A stretch of 64,000 nucleotides of DNA, taken from positions 1,364,001 to 1,428,000 of the forward strand of contig CAVRWL010000003.1 of NCBI GenBank assembly GCA_963724945.1, in the 5' to 3' direction. Position numbers and translations under genes: made by a program. The notes under the pieces were generated by a model. It was not told the DNA's origin, did no database searches, and was given only the letters and a program-made list of their open reading frames with translations. Origin of the DNA: Hyphomicrobium_A sp963724945. GTDB taxonomy: Bacteria > Pseudomonadota > Alphaproteobacteria > Rhizobiales > Hyphomicrobiaceae. Shown in pieces: positions 18,572 through 28,802 of the stretch (position 1 is its first letter; each line of letters opens with the position of its first letter).

Positions 18572-19846
18572 ATGGCTCTTCACGAATCGACCTACGAGCC
18601 CAAGTCGGGCATTGGCAAATGGATGGATGCGCGCCTCCCCATCGGGCGGCTCATGCACACACAGTTCGTCGACTTCCCAACCCCGCGCAACCTCAACTAC
18701 CTGTGGACGTTCGGCGGCATCCTGACGTTCTTCCTCATGGCGCAGATCGTGACCGGGATCGTGCTCGCCATGCACTATCAGCCGAGCTCGGCGGACGCCT
18801 TCGACTCCATCGAGGCGATCCGCCGTGACGTCAACTACGGCTGGCTCATCCGGAACTTGCATGCCGTCGGCTCCTCCATGTTCTTCCTGGCCGCCTACAT
18901 CCACATCTTCCGCGGCCTCTACTACGGCTCCTACAAGGCCCCGCGCGAGGTCTTGTGGATCATCGGCGTGTTGATCTTCGTCGTGATGATGGCCACTGCC
19001 TTCATGGGCTACTCGCTGCCTTGGGGGCAGATGAGCTTCTGGGCCGTCACCGTCATCACCAACCTGTTCTCCTCCCTCGACAGCATCGTCAACGGGCTCG
19101 GCACGACGATCGTGCAATGGCTGTGGGGCGGGTACTCGGTGTCGGGCGTGACGCTCAACCGCTTCTACAGCCTGCACTATCTCCTGCCGTTCGTGATCGC
19201 GGGCCTCGTCGGGCTGCACCTGTGGGCCCTGCACATCGTCGGCCAAAACAGCCCGACCGGCCTCGACGTCAAGACGAAGTCGGACTCAGTGCCGATGCAC
19301 CCTTATGCGACATCGAAGGATGCGGTCGGCATGTTCGCCTTCATTTTGCTGTTCGCTTGGTTCGTGTTCTTCCTGCCCGACTACCTCGGTCACCCCGACA
19401 ACTACATCCCCGCCAATCCGATGGTGACGCCGCCGCACATCGTGCCGGAGTGGTACTTCCTGCCCTACTACGCCATCCTGCGCGCGATCCCCAACAAGCT
19501 CTTCGGCGTCATCGCCATGTTCTCCTCCATCGGCGTTCTCCTCTTCGTGCCGTGGCTCGACAGAAGCCCGGTGCGCTCGACGAAGTTCCGGCCGCTCTAC
19601 TGGTGGTTCTTCTGGCTGTTCGCCTTCACGTGTCTGGCGCTCGGCTTTCTCGGCTCCAAGCCACCGACGGCCGACTACGTGTTTTGGGCGCGCATCTTCA
19701 CGGCCTACTACTTTGCGTTCTTCTTTCTGGTGATGCCGCTCGTCGGTTGGCTTGAGAGGCCGAAGAAGCTGCCGGGCTCGATCACCGAGGCGGTGCTCGG
19801 TCACGCTGAGCCGACCGGTGCACAGAGCGCGGCAAAACGGGGCTAG
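18572..19846 (+). CDS. petB: cytochrome b subunit of cytochrome bc1
   Basis: 424 residues, starting MALHESTYEPKSG after AGGAG. Eight membrane helices with the four haem-ligand His in the second and fourth helices (for example RNLHAVGSSMFF and HYLLPFVIAGLVGLHLWALH). The PEWYFLPYYAILRAIPNK motif contains the PEWY sequence of the quinol oxidation site. Undivided full-length cytochrome b, as in other alphaproteobacteria. 14 bases after petA. Confidence 0.98.
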   Translation: MALHESTYEPKSGIGKWMDARLPIGRLMHTQFVDFPTPRNLNYLWTFGGILTFFLMAQIVTGIVLAMHYQPSSADAFDSIEAIRRDVNYGWLIRNLHAVGSSMFFLAAYIHIFRGLYYGSYKAPREVLWIIGVLIFVVMMATAFMGYSLPWGQMSFWAVTVITNLFSSLDSIVNGLGTTIVQWLWGGYSVSGVTLNRFYSLHYLLPFVIAGLVGLHLWALHIVGQNSPTGLDVKTKSDSVPMHPYATSKDAVGMFAFILLFAWFVFFLPDYLGHPDNYIPANPMVTPPHIVPEWYFLPYYAILRAIPNKLFGVIAMFSSIGVLLFVPWLDRSPVRSTKFRPLYWWFFWLFAFTCLALGFLGSKPPTADYVFWARIFTAYYFAFFFLVMPLVGWLERPKKLPGSITEAVLGHAEPTGAQSAAKRG

Positions 19847-19861
19847 AGGGGACTTGATCCA

Positions 19862-20752
19862 ATGATTAGACCGGAGCCGGCGAGCCGCTTGTCGGCGGCC
19901 CTTCTCTTGAGCCTGGTGGCGCTCGCGGCGGCCGCGCCGGTGCACGCTCAGGATGATGCAGAGGAGCCGGCGATCGCGCGCCAGGCATGGTCGTTTGCCG
20001 GCTTCCGCGGGCAGTACGACCGGGCGCAGCTGCAGCGCGGCTTTCAGATCTATCAGCAGGTCTGCTCGGCCTGCCACAGCTTGAAGCGCGTCCGCTTCCT
20101 CAATCTCACCGACCCGGGCGGCCCTGAGTTCCCCTTAGCCGCGGTCAAGGCACTGGCGGCCTCGTGGCCCTACCAAATCTCGGGCGAGCTCGACGACCAG
20201 GGCCATCCGATCGATCGCCTCCCCGGTCTCGCCGACCCCATCATCGGTCCCTATAAGAACGACAAGGAAGCCCGCGCCGCCCAGAACGGCGCGCTGCCGC
20301 CCGACCTCTCGCTCATCGTCAAGGCGCGTACGACCGAGAGCAACGCCCCCTGGTACCGCCAGTGCCTCTGGATGCTGCGCGACATGGCGACCGGATATCA
20401 GGAGGGCGGTGCCAACTACGTGTTCGGGCTACTGACCGGCTTCCGCGATCCGCCGCCGGCGGGTGTGGAGATGGCCGAGGGCAAGTACTATAACGTGGCC
20501 TTCCCAGGCCATCAGATCTCCATGCCGCCCCCGTTGTCGAAGGACAACGTCGTCGAGTACCAGCCCGACGCCGGAGCCAAAGGCTCGTTCGAGCAGAACG
20601 CGCGCGACATCACCGCGTTTCTCGCCTGGGCATCCGATCCAAGCCTCGATGCGCGCAAGCGGCTGGGCTGGCTGGTGATGCTCTACCTCGCCATCACCAC
20701 GGTGTTGCTCTACCTCGTCAAGAGACACATCTGGAGGCGCGTCAAGCACTAG
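19862..20752 (+). CDS. petC: cytochrome c1 subunit of cytochrome bc1
   Basis: 296 residues with a signal peptide (cleaved near VHAQ), haem motif CSACHSLKR, probable axial Met in HQISMPPPL, and a C-terminal membrane anchor (LGWLVMLYLAITTVLLYLV). It carries electrons from the Rieske protein to soluble cytochrome c. 15 bases downstream of petB. Confidence 0.97.
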   Translation: MIRPEPASRLSAALLLSLVALAAAAPVHAQDDAEEPAIARQAWSFAGFRGQYDRAQLQRGFQIYQQVCSACHSLKRVRFLNLTDPGGPEFPLAAVKALAASWPYQISGELDDQGHPIDRLPGLADPIIGPYKNDKEARAAQNGALPPDLSLIVKARTTESNAPWYRQCLWMLRDMATGYQEGGANYVFGLLTGFRDPPPAGVEMAEGKYYNVAFPGHQISMPPPLSKDNVVEYQPDAGAKGSFEQNARDITAFLAWASDPSLDARKRLGWLVMLYLAITTVLLYLVKRHIWRRVKH

Positions 20753-20867
20753 CCCGCGCTCCCTTCTCCGCCTGCGATCGGGTTTTTGCTTTGCGGGTCG
20801 GTGCTCCCGTGCCATATCGGCCGCCGACTGAGGCGGACGCGAATCCCGCGTTGCGAGGGAGGCAGGA

Positions 20868-21743
<876 letters not shown>

Positions 21744-21834
21744 ACCGCGGCTCCCTCTGTGGAGAAGTCGTTGGCAGTGGCATCGCCTCGAAGTGAGGGA
21801 CGCCCGAGCAACGGCCAAGGGGGAGGCAGCGCTG

Positions 21835-22398
21835 TCAAGCGTGTGCTGTGAGCCAGTCGATCACGTCTTGCGCGTTACGCTCGGGGCGCACCACGGGATA
21901 GAGGACGTGCACGATGCGGCCCTCCTCGATGATCAGCGTGAGGCGCCGCAACAGTCGCAGGCCGGGCGCGGAGAGCACCGGCAAACGCAGCGCCTCCGTT
22001 AGCTGAAAGTGCTCATCGGAAAGGAGCGGAAACGGCAGATGCAGCCGGTTGGCGGCTTCCTTTTGCTCCGCCGTCGTCTGTGCCGAGAGCCCGAACACCT
22101 GGTCCGCGCCGCGTTCCTTGAGCTCGGCGTAGTGGTCGCGGAACGCGCACGCCTGCGGGGTGCAACCCCGCGCGCCAGGGATCAGGTCCCAGCCTTCGGG
22201 CAGTGCCGCACCGGGGCGCCCGGTCTTGGGATAGACATAGACGATCGTGCGCCCGACCAGTCTCGACAGGTCGACCTTGGCGCCATCGGTGGAGGGCAGC
22301 GCCAACGAGGGAAGCGCCGATCCGGCGAGATGGATCGCGGCGCCATCATCGGGAGGCACCGGGATGGTGGACCAGTCGACGTCGATCAGGTTGGCCAT
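21835..22398 (-). CDS. peroxiredoxin (AhpC/TSA, PrxQ-like)
   Basis: About 187 residues. I take ATG 22398; the frame opens two codons earlier at a GTG. It has a thioredoxin fold with IVYVYPKTGRPG and GARGCTPQACAFRDHY. The first Cys is in the T-x-x-C-like position expected of the peroxidatic Cys and the second lies five residues on, as in BCP/PrxQ enzymes. It would reduce peroxides with thioredoxin. It is convergent with mtnP. Confidence 0.85.
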   Translation of the reverse strand: MANLIDVDWSTIPVPPDDGAAIHLAGSALPSLALPSTDGAKVDLSRLVGRTIVYVYPKTGRPGAALPEGWDLIPGARGCTPQACAFRDHYAELKERGADQVFGLSAQTTAEQKEAANRLHLPFPLLSDEHFQLTEALRLPVLSAPGLRLLRRLTLIIEEGRIVHVLYPVVRPERNAQDVIDWLTAHA

Positions 22399-22568
22399 AG
22401 CCACTCGATTCCGCGCAATCCGCGCGAATCCATCCTAACGGGGAAGCCGCGAACGGCCAAACATCCCTCTCAGCCGAGGCATCGCTTGAGCGAACTTGTG
22501 GGCGGACTGACGATCTGCTAGCGGCGAGTTCGAGTGGGCGCGTTCCTTGATTCCACGATCGTCGTCCC

Positions 22569-24021
22569 ATGCATGCTCTTGAACGGTGGCACGTTTCGCC
22601 GCTCTCCCCGCTTCTCCTGGGCATTGCCGCGCTCGCGGCCGTGGGCGTTGGAGCTGTCCCGGCGCAGGCGGATCAGGACGACGTCGCCGAGCGCGTGCCT
22701 TCGAGCGCCGCCGACGTCTACAGCCCGATTGCGCGTTCCTTTGCGCGCCAGCCGGCGCTCCCGGGCGGACCTATCACAAAGGTCGAATCCGAGACCGCGC
22801 CTGCGATCGCTGAGGGTCCTGTCCTGCTCGAGGATCTCAAGGAGCGGCTCGGCGACACGAACCCGTTTTTTCGCGACACGATCGTCAACTTCTACACGCG
22901 CACGCACTATCTTGATCGGCGCAATTCCGACGTCTCCACCTCGCAGGCGTGGGCGGCGGGCTCCGCACTTGCGGTGCGCACGGGTTATCTCGACGACTGG
23001 CTGCAGCTCGAGGCTGCCGTTGCCACGTCGCAGCCCGTCTTTGCACCGAGCGATGAGGGCGGCACCCTGCTGCTCACCGACCAGCAGGCGGAGGTGAGCT
23101 CGCTTGCCGTCGCCAATGCGCGCATGCGCCTTGCGGGGCAGGAGCTCGTTCTCGGCCGCCAGCTGATCAAGACGCCCTACATCAACCCGCAAGACAACCG
23201 CATGATCCCCAACACCGTCGAGGGCGTCGTGCTGACGCAGCCGAGCGACAAGGCCAATGTATTCGACTACGGCCTCGGCTACCTGTGGGGGTTCAAGGCG
23301 CGCGACTTCGAGCTACTTTGTGCCGTTCTCCAACGAGCTCGGCGTCGTCGAGGATCGCGGCGTTGCGGTCGCCGGCTTCAAGATGGTGCCGCTGAAGGGG
23401 CTCACATTCGGCGCGATCGATTACCATATCGCCGACACGCTCAACACCGCGTACGCCGAGCTCGACTGGCTCACTTCGCCGGGGCCCGACCTGCAGTTTC
23501 GCGTGAGCGTGAACTACACGAACCAGAGGACGATCGGCGCGGACCTGATGGCGGGTGCACCGTTCGCGACCTCGCAGATCTCCGGACTCATCGCTGCAAG
23601 CTATGCGAACGCGACGCTGCTCGCCGCCATATCATCGAACGGCACCGGCGCCGATATCAGCGGGCCATTCGGCAGCTTTCCCGCCTACACGGTCCTCGAT
23701 CAGCTCAACTTCAATGATGCCGGGGAGACGACCGTGGTCTTTGGAGCAGCCTACGACTTCTCCCGCGTCATCACCGATGGATTGCGGTTCCAGGTCAGGT
23801 ATGGGATGGGCTCGGGCGTCATCGATCCGGCGACCGGCGCCCCGCAGCCGAAGCAGAACGAGCTGAACCTCGAGCTCGTCTACCAGCCCACGTCGGGCCC
23901 CTTGGATAATCTTTACTTCCAGTTCTTCTATTCGGGAGTGAAGATGCCGGGCGCGCCGGCCGGCGAGGAGAGCCAGCCCCAGGTGCGCAGCGTCATCACC
24001 TATCTGGTTCCGGTTCTGTAG
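22569..24021 (+). CDS. OprD-like outer-membrane porin (one frame break)
   Basis: About 483 residues after repair. A signal peptide (to VPAQA) is followed by a short linker and the pattern of an OprD/OprF-type beta-barrel: GDTNPFFRDTIVNFYTRTHYLDR, SLAVANARMRLAGQELVLGRQLIKTPYINPQDNRMIPNTVEGV, and a C-terminal strand ending in ITYLVPVL. The frame shifts once: GACT at 23304-23307 is one base too long (GAC and GAT are both Asp), after which SSYFVPFSNELG continues. Probable channel for small organic solutes; substrate unknown. Confidence 0.82.
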
Positions 24022-24023
24022 CC

Positions 24024-24995
24024 ATGGCGCACGCGCAGGAACGAATGCCCGATCAATCGACCGCCCCAGAGCCGCTGCGCCCCTTCGATGCGCGCATGAT
24101 CGACGTGGGCGACGGCCATTGGCTCTACGTCGAGGAGGTCGGCCGCAAGGACGGCGTGGCAGCCCTGTTCCTGCACGGCGGCCCCGGCAGCGGCGCACAG
24201 CACGCGCATCGCGCGCTCTTCGACCCGAGCCGCGTTCATGCGCTCCTGTTCGACCAGCGCGGCGCCGGGCGCAGCCACCCGTTTCTGTCGCTCAAGGCCA
24301 ATACGACCGCCGATCTTGTTGCCGACATCGAGCGCATTCGCGCGCATTTCGGCATCGAGCGCTGGCTCGTCGTTGGCGGCTCGTGGGGCTCGACGTTGGC
24401 GCTCGCCTACGCCGAGGCGCATCCGGAGCGCGTGACGGGGCTCGTGCTGCGCGCGGTATTCCTGGGGACCCGAGAGGAGGTGCACTGGGCTTTCGTCGAA
24501 GGCCCAGAGCTGTTCCGTCCCGATCTCTACGCCGACTTCGTCGGGTTTCTGCCGGAACCCGAGCGCGCCGATCCGCTGCAAGCGTATCTCGACCGCCTCG
24601 CCGATCCCGATCCGGCCGTGCACGGCCCCGCCGCACGCACCTGGGCCGCGTACGAGCGCTCTCTCTCCAAGCTCGCGCCCGCGCAAACGCGGCTCGAGCG
24701 GCCCGCGGGCGAAGGCCGCCTGCCCCCAACGCCGTACGTGGAGGCGCACTACATCCGCAATGATTTCTTCCTGAGGCCGGGACAGCTGCTGAGCGAGGCC
24801 TGTCGCCTCAAAGGGATCCCCGGCGTCATCGTGCAAGGGCGCTACGATCTCTTGTGCCCGCCGCGCGCCGCCTATGCCCTTAGCGAGGCGTGGCCCGGCT
24901 GCCGGCTGCAAATGATGGAGAGCGCGGGCCACTGCATGAGCGAGCCGGGCGTCGCCGAGGCGATGGCCGAGGCCGTGCGCAAACTTGCAGGCTGA
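24024..24995 (+). CDS. pip: proline iminopeptidase
   Basis: A 323-residue alpha/beta-hydrolase (peptidase S33) that removes N-terminal proline. Oxyanion motif HGGPGSG, nucleophile GGSWGS, Asp in GRYDLLCP and His in SAGHC make the triad. The region FDQRGAGRSHP is the family hallmark. It begins three bases after the porin stop, so both may share a transcript. Confidence 0.93.
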   Translation: MAHAQERMPDQSTAPEPLRPFDARMIDVGDGHWLYVEEVGRKDGVAALFLHGGPGSGAQHAHRALFDPSRVHALLFDQRGAGRSHPFLSLKANTTADLVADIERIRAHFGIERWLVVGGSWGSTLALAYAEAHPERVTGLVLRAVFLGTREEVHWAFVEGPELFRPDLYADFVGFLPEPERADPLQAYLDRLADPDPAVHGPAARTWAAYERSLSKLAPAQTRLERPAGEGRLPPTPYVEAHYIRNDFFLRPGQLLSEACRLKGIPGVIVQGRYDLLCPPRAAYALSEAWPGCRLQMMESAGHCMSEPGVAEAMAEAVRKLAG

Positions 24996-25010
24996 GCAGA
25001 GCTTGCCCGC

Positions 25011-25235
25011 TCAACCGGCCTTCAATTTGCGCTCTGCCGCCTCGCGCCGGCGCTGGAACTCCTCCTCCATCGCGGCGACGTGCCGGTATACGTTCTGCAG
25101 CTCCTCGCGGCGCTCCTCGTCCTGCGCCTCCTCCAGCCATTGCGCGAACTCCTCGCGCAGCGTGAAGAGAACGTCGAGCGCGCCAATGGCCTCGTGCAGC
25201 TCCTGCTCCGGGGTGACGCCGTTCGTGTCGGTCAT
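25011..25235 (-). CDS. small coiled-coil protein of unknown function
   Basis: 74 residues, starting MTDTNGVTPEQELHEAIG. Almost entirely charged helix (LREEFAQWLEEAQDEERREEL, MEEEFQRRREAAERKLKAG) and likely a coiled coil. No family recognised. It is convergent with pip and divergent from the cytochrome c fusion gene. Confidence 0.6.
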   Translation of the reverse strand: MTDTNGVTPEQELHEAIGALDVLFTLREEFAQWLEEAQDEERREELQNVYRHVAAMEEEFQRRREAAERKLKAG

Positions 25236-25369
25236 AGAGGCCTCGTTTCCCGAGCGCCGGCGCAGCCTCACAGTCAGGGCTTGATCGCCGGGCCCTTTGC
25301 GGGCGAAGGATAGCAACCGGGATGCCGGTGCCACAAATTCCTGCACGGGTCGTTAAATGAGGTTTTGCG

Positions 25370-26203
25370 ATGCGCTTGCTCGGTCTTGCGATACTCTTGG
25401 GCGGCCTTCTGGCTACTGCAGGCGCGCATGCCGAGGCGCCGGCATTGACTTTGGCGCTCGGGGGCGAGCCGAGGAGCTTCACCGCGGCCGAGCTGCTGGC
25501 GCGGCCTGACGCGGCGACGCTCGAGATCCCTGACGATCCTGCCTATGGTGGGTCCATGACCTATCGCGCCGTGCCGCTGCTCGCGCTGCTCGGCGACCGC
25601 GTGGATGAGCGCTTCGACACGATCGAGGCGCGCGCCGCCGACGGCTTCGTCTCGCAGATCCCGCTTGCGCTGGTGCGAAAGGGTGCGGACGGCGGCAGCG
25701 TGGCCTGGATTGCGGTGCAGGATCCGGGCGCCCCGTGGCCAGCGCTCCCCGGCAAGACCGCCGGCGCCGGGCCGTTCTACTTCGTGTGGCAGCACCCCGA
25801 GCTCTCCGGGATAGGCAACGAGCAATGGCCCTACCAGCTTGCCTCGCTCACAGGCGCCGAATCGCCGGCCCACCGCTGGCCGCAAATGGTGGTTGCGAGC
25901 GACCTGCCCGAGGACGCGCCCGCGCGCCTTGGACAGGCGGTGTTCACGGCGCAGTGCCTCCCTTGCCATCGCATGAAGGGAGCGGGCGCCTCCGATATCG
26001 GGCCCGACCTCGGGCAGCCGATGAGCCCGACGCAGTACATGAGCGCGGAGGGTCTGCGCGCGCTGATCCGCAATCCCAAGGCAGTACGCACCTGGCCGCA
26101 GCAGAGGATGCCGGCGTTCGACGTGGCAACGTTGTCCGATGCCGACCTCGACGCCCTTGTTGCCTATCTCGCCGCCATGGCGCCGGGGGCTGCGCCAAAA
26201 TGA
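25370..26203 (+). CDS. periplasmic cytochrome c with N-terminal sulfite-oxidase-like domain
   Basis: 277 residues. A signal peptide (cleaved near AHAEA) is followed by about 150 residues that look like an oxidoreductase molybdopterin-binding fold (GEPRSFTAAELLARPDAATLEI ... TYRAVPLLALLG, ending in the HPELSGIGNEQWPYQLASL region), but I see no conserved cofactor Cys. Residues 185-277 form a class I cytochrome c with CLPCH (196-200) and Met in QQRMPAF as sixth ligand. Electron partner unknown. Confidence 0.82.
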   Translation: MRLLGLAILLGGLLATAGAHAEAPALTLALGGEPRSFTAAELLARPDAATLEIPDDPAYGGSMTYRAVPLLALLGDRVDERFDTIEARAADGFVSQIPLALVRKGADGGSVAWIAVQDPGAPWPALPGKTAGAGPFYFVWQHPELSGIGNEQWPYQLASLTGAESPAHRWPQMVVASDLPEDAPARLGQAVFTAQCLPCHRMKGAGASDIGPDLGQPMSPTQYMSAEGLRALIRNPKAVRTWPQQRMPAFDVATLSDADLDALVAYLAAMAPGAAPK

Positions 26204-26283
26204 CCAAGCGTCGCCCAAGTTGCACCGCTCTCGCCATGCAGTGTCTGGGCTCTCGACCCCGGCCGCTAGCTTAAGGTGCGCAC

Positions 26284-26724
26284 GTGAAGCTCTTCTGCGT
26301 CATTGCCGCGTTCTTCATCGTGATCCAGGCGTCATCTGCAAGCGCCCAGACCGTCAGCGGCGTCTGGCAGCAGATCGATCCCGACAGCGGCAAGGTCGGT
26401 GCTCTCGTCACGTTCGCCGAGAGCGGTGGCATCTATCGCGGCACATTCTCGAAGCTGTTCCTCGATCCCGGGGACGATCCAAATCCCATTTGCCACAAGT
26501 GCCCAGGCGCCCAGCGGGGCAAACCCCTCCTCGGCCTCACGTTCATTGACGGCATGAAGCGCTCAGGCCTCGCATATGAGGGGGGAACGATCCTCGATCC
26601 GGAAAGCGGGACGCTCTACAGCGCCAACATGCGGCTGAGCCGGGACGGCAACTCGCTGACGGTGCGCGGCTACATCGGCATCCCGTTGCTGGGCCAGAGC
26701 CAGGTCTGGAGGCGGGTCCAGTGA
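26284..26724 (+). CDS. DUF2147 family exported protein
   Basis: 146 residues from GTG 26284. Signal peptide to SASA, then the DUF2147 pattern: VSGVWQQIDPDSGKVGALVTF, the CHKC pair in PICHKCPGAQRGKPLLGLTFI, GGTILDPESGTLYSANMRL and VRGYIGIPLLGQSQVWRRV. Periplasmic beta-rich domain of unknown function. Confidence 0.9.
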   Translation: MKLFCVIAAFFIVIQASSASAQTVSGVWQQIDPDSGKVGALVTFAESGGIYRGTFSKLFLDPGDDPNPICHKCPGAQRGKPLLGLTFIDGMKRSGLAYEGGTILDPESGTLYSANMRLSRDGNSLTVRGYIGIPLLGQSQVWRRVQ

Positions 26725-26852
26725 GCCGGAGCCTTCCCGCGCTTTGCGTGCCGCAAAATTAGGCGATCTGCCTCGCCTCAACCGTCATAGTTTTGTCTTG
26801 CTCGCGGCCAGTAGCATTCCATTGAGGGATCGGGGTTAGCCTGCCGCCGTCA

Positions 26853-27994
26853 ATGTCGAACCCTCTTGTCGATGGCACGGGCGAAGCCGTGGCTCATATG
26901 AAGGAAAAGAACGTGCTGGTGCTGCAGGGCGGCGGCGCGCTGGGCGCCTACCAGGCCGGCGTCTACGAGGCGCTGGCCGGCGGCCGGCATCGCGCCCGAA
27001 TGGGTGGCCGGCATCTCGATCGGCGCCATCAACGCGCGCGATCATCGCCGGCAACCCGCCCGAGCGACCGCGTGCCGCGCCTGCGCGAGTTCTGGGAGCG
27101 GGTCTCGAGCCTGCTTGCCAGCGGCGCCTCTCTGCCGATGACGACAACTCGCGCAAGGCTGTTCGACGAGACGAGCGCCGCCCTCGTCGCCATCACCGGC
27201 GCGCCGGGCTTCTTCGAGCCGCGAATTCCCCCCGCCGTGTTCATGCCGCGCGGCTCGCCCGAGGCCATCAGCTTCTACGACACGGCGCCGCTGCTGGAGA
27301 CGCTGCGCGAGCTCGTCGATTTCGACCTGTTCAATTCCGGCGCCGTGCGCTTCAGCGTCGGCGCGGTGCAGGTGCGCACCGGCAACTTGGACTATTTCGA
27401 CACGCGCGACCAGAAGATCGGCCCCGAGCACATCATGGCGAGCGGCGCGCTGCCGCCCGGCTTCCCGCCGGTGGAGATCGACGGCGAGCCCTATTGGGAC
27501 GGCGGGCTCGTCTCCAACACGCCGCTTGCACTACGTGCTCGAGCGAGAACATCCCGCGCAGCGACATGTGCATTTTCCAGGTCGACCTGTTCAGCGCGTC
27601 GCGGCGCGCTGCCGGGCACCGTCTTCGACATCGCGCAACGCGAGAAGGAGATCCGCTACTCCAGCCGGACGCGCCTCAATACCGACATCTTCGCGCGAGC
27701 TGCAGGAGATGCGCCGGGCCATCCGCCGCCTGCGCACCAGGATGCCCGAGGATCTGCGCAATCATCCCGACTGGCAAGCTGCTCGACAGGATCAGCTGCA
27801 ATGCGGCCATCACCATCGTGCACCTCATCCACCGGCGCGCTGCCTACTGGACGCAGTCCAAGGACTACGAGTTCTCGCGCTACACCATGGACGAGCATTG
27901 GGGGCCGGCCGCGCACGACGTCGAGCGCACGCTCAGCCATCCGGCCTGGAAGAGTCGCACCAAGCCCCAGGAAGGCGTGACCGTCTCGACCTGA
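26853..27994 (+). CDS. patatin-like phospholipase with DUF3734 (eight frame breaks)
   Basis: The catalytic pieces are all present: VLVLQGGGALGAYQAGVYEAL (oxyanion loop), GISIGAIN (Ser nucleophile) and DGGLVSNTPL (Asp). The C-terminal half matches DUF3734 (RELQEMRRAIRRLR or close, YWTQSKDYEFSRYTMDEHW). The frame breaks at 26976, 27034, 27065, 27525, 27550, 27596, 27693 and 27775; at each, a codon has four bases whose last two are synonymous alternatives (for example GC{C,G}, CG{A,C}, CA{T,C}, CA{A,G}). Start is ATG 26853 or 26898. In this order with the next two genes the family is tied to polyhydroxybutyrate use. I read it as functional in the cell. Confidence 0.78.
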
Positions 27995-28033
27995 CGCGCG
28001 ATCTTGAGCACCGGCTACGCAAGGAGCAGCCCA

Positions 28034-28802
28034 ATGAAGATCGACGACGTCCGCAAGACGCGCCTTCGCCATGCCGCTGACGAGCCCGGCTTTCCCGCCG
28101 GGGCCCTATCGTTTCGTCGATCGCGAATACCTGATCATCACCTACCGCACCGATCCGCGACGAGCTGCGCGCGGTCGTGCCGGAGCCGCTCGAGGTCGAA
28201 GAGCCGCTGGTGAAGTACGAGTTCATCCGCATGCCGGACTCCACCGGCTTCGGCGACTACACCGAGAGCGGCCAGGTGATCCCCGTGTCGTTCAAGGGCA
28301 AGAAGGGCGGCTACACGCACTGCATGTTCCTGAACGACCATCCGCCGATCGCCGGCGGCCGCGAGCTGTGGGGCTTCCCCAAGAAGCTGCGCCAAGCCGA
28401 GCCTGCAGCGTCGAGATCGATACGCTGGTCGGCACGCTCGACTACGGCCCGGTGCGCGTCGCCACCGGCACGATGGGCTACAAGCACAGGGCGCTCGACT
28501 ATGCGCCGGTCGCGAAGGCGTCCTGCTGACGCCGAACTTCCTGCTGAAGATCATTCCGCACGTCGACGGCACGCCGCGCATCTGCGAGCTGGTCGAGTAT
28601 CTACCTCGAGGACGTGCGAGCTGAAGGGCGCCTGGACGGGGCCCGGCCGCGCTCGAGCTTGGCGCCGCATGCGCTGGCGCCGGTCGCCGAACTGCCGGTG
28701 CTCGAGGTCGTCTCGGCGACGCACATCCTCGCCGACCTGACGCTGGGCCTCGGCAAGGTCGTCCACGATTATCTCGAAGTAAGTGAAGGAGGCGATCCAT
28801 GA
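28034..28802 (+). CDS. adc: acetoacetate decarboxylase (nine frame breaks)
   Basis: After repair about 252 residues: AMPLTSPAFPPGPYRF, KYEFIRMPDSTGFGDYTESGQ, GRELWGFPKKLA, ATGTMGYKHRALDYAPV and LKIIPHVDGTPRICELV are all conserved. The schiff-base Lys lies in the MGYKHR region. Breaks: 28058 AC{G,C}, 28155 CC{G,C}, 28387 and 28403 CT{G,C}, 28518 GC{G,T,C}, 28598 TA{T,C}, 28614 GT{G,C}, 28639 GG{G,C}, 28658 CT{T,G}. The enzyme makes acetone and CO2 from acetoacetate. GGAG precedes the ATG; the TGA overlaps the ATG of the dehydrogenase (ATGA). Confidence 0.78.
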
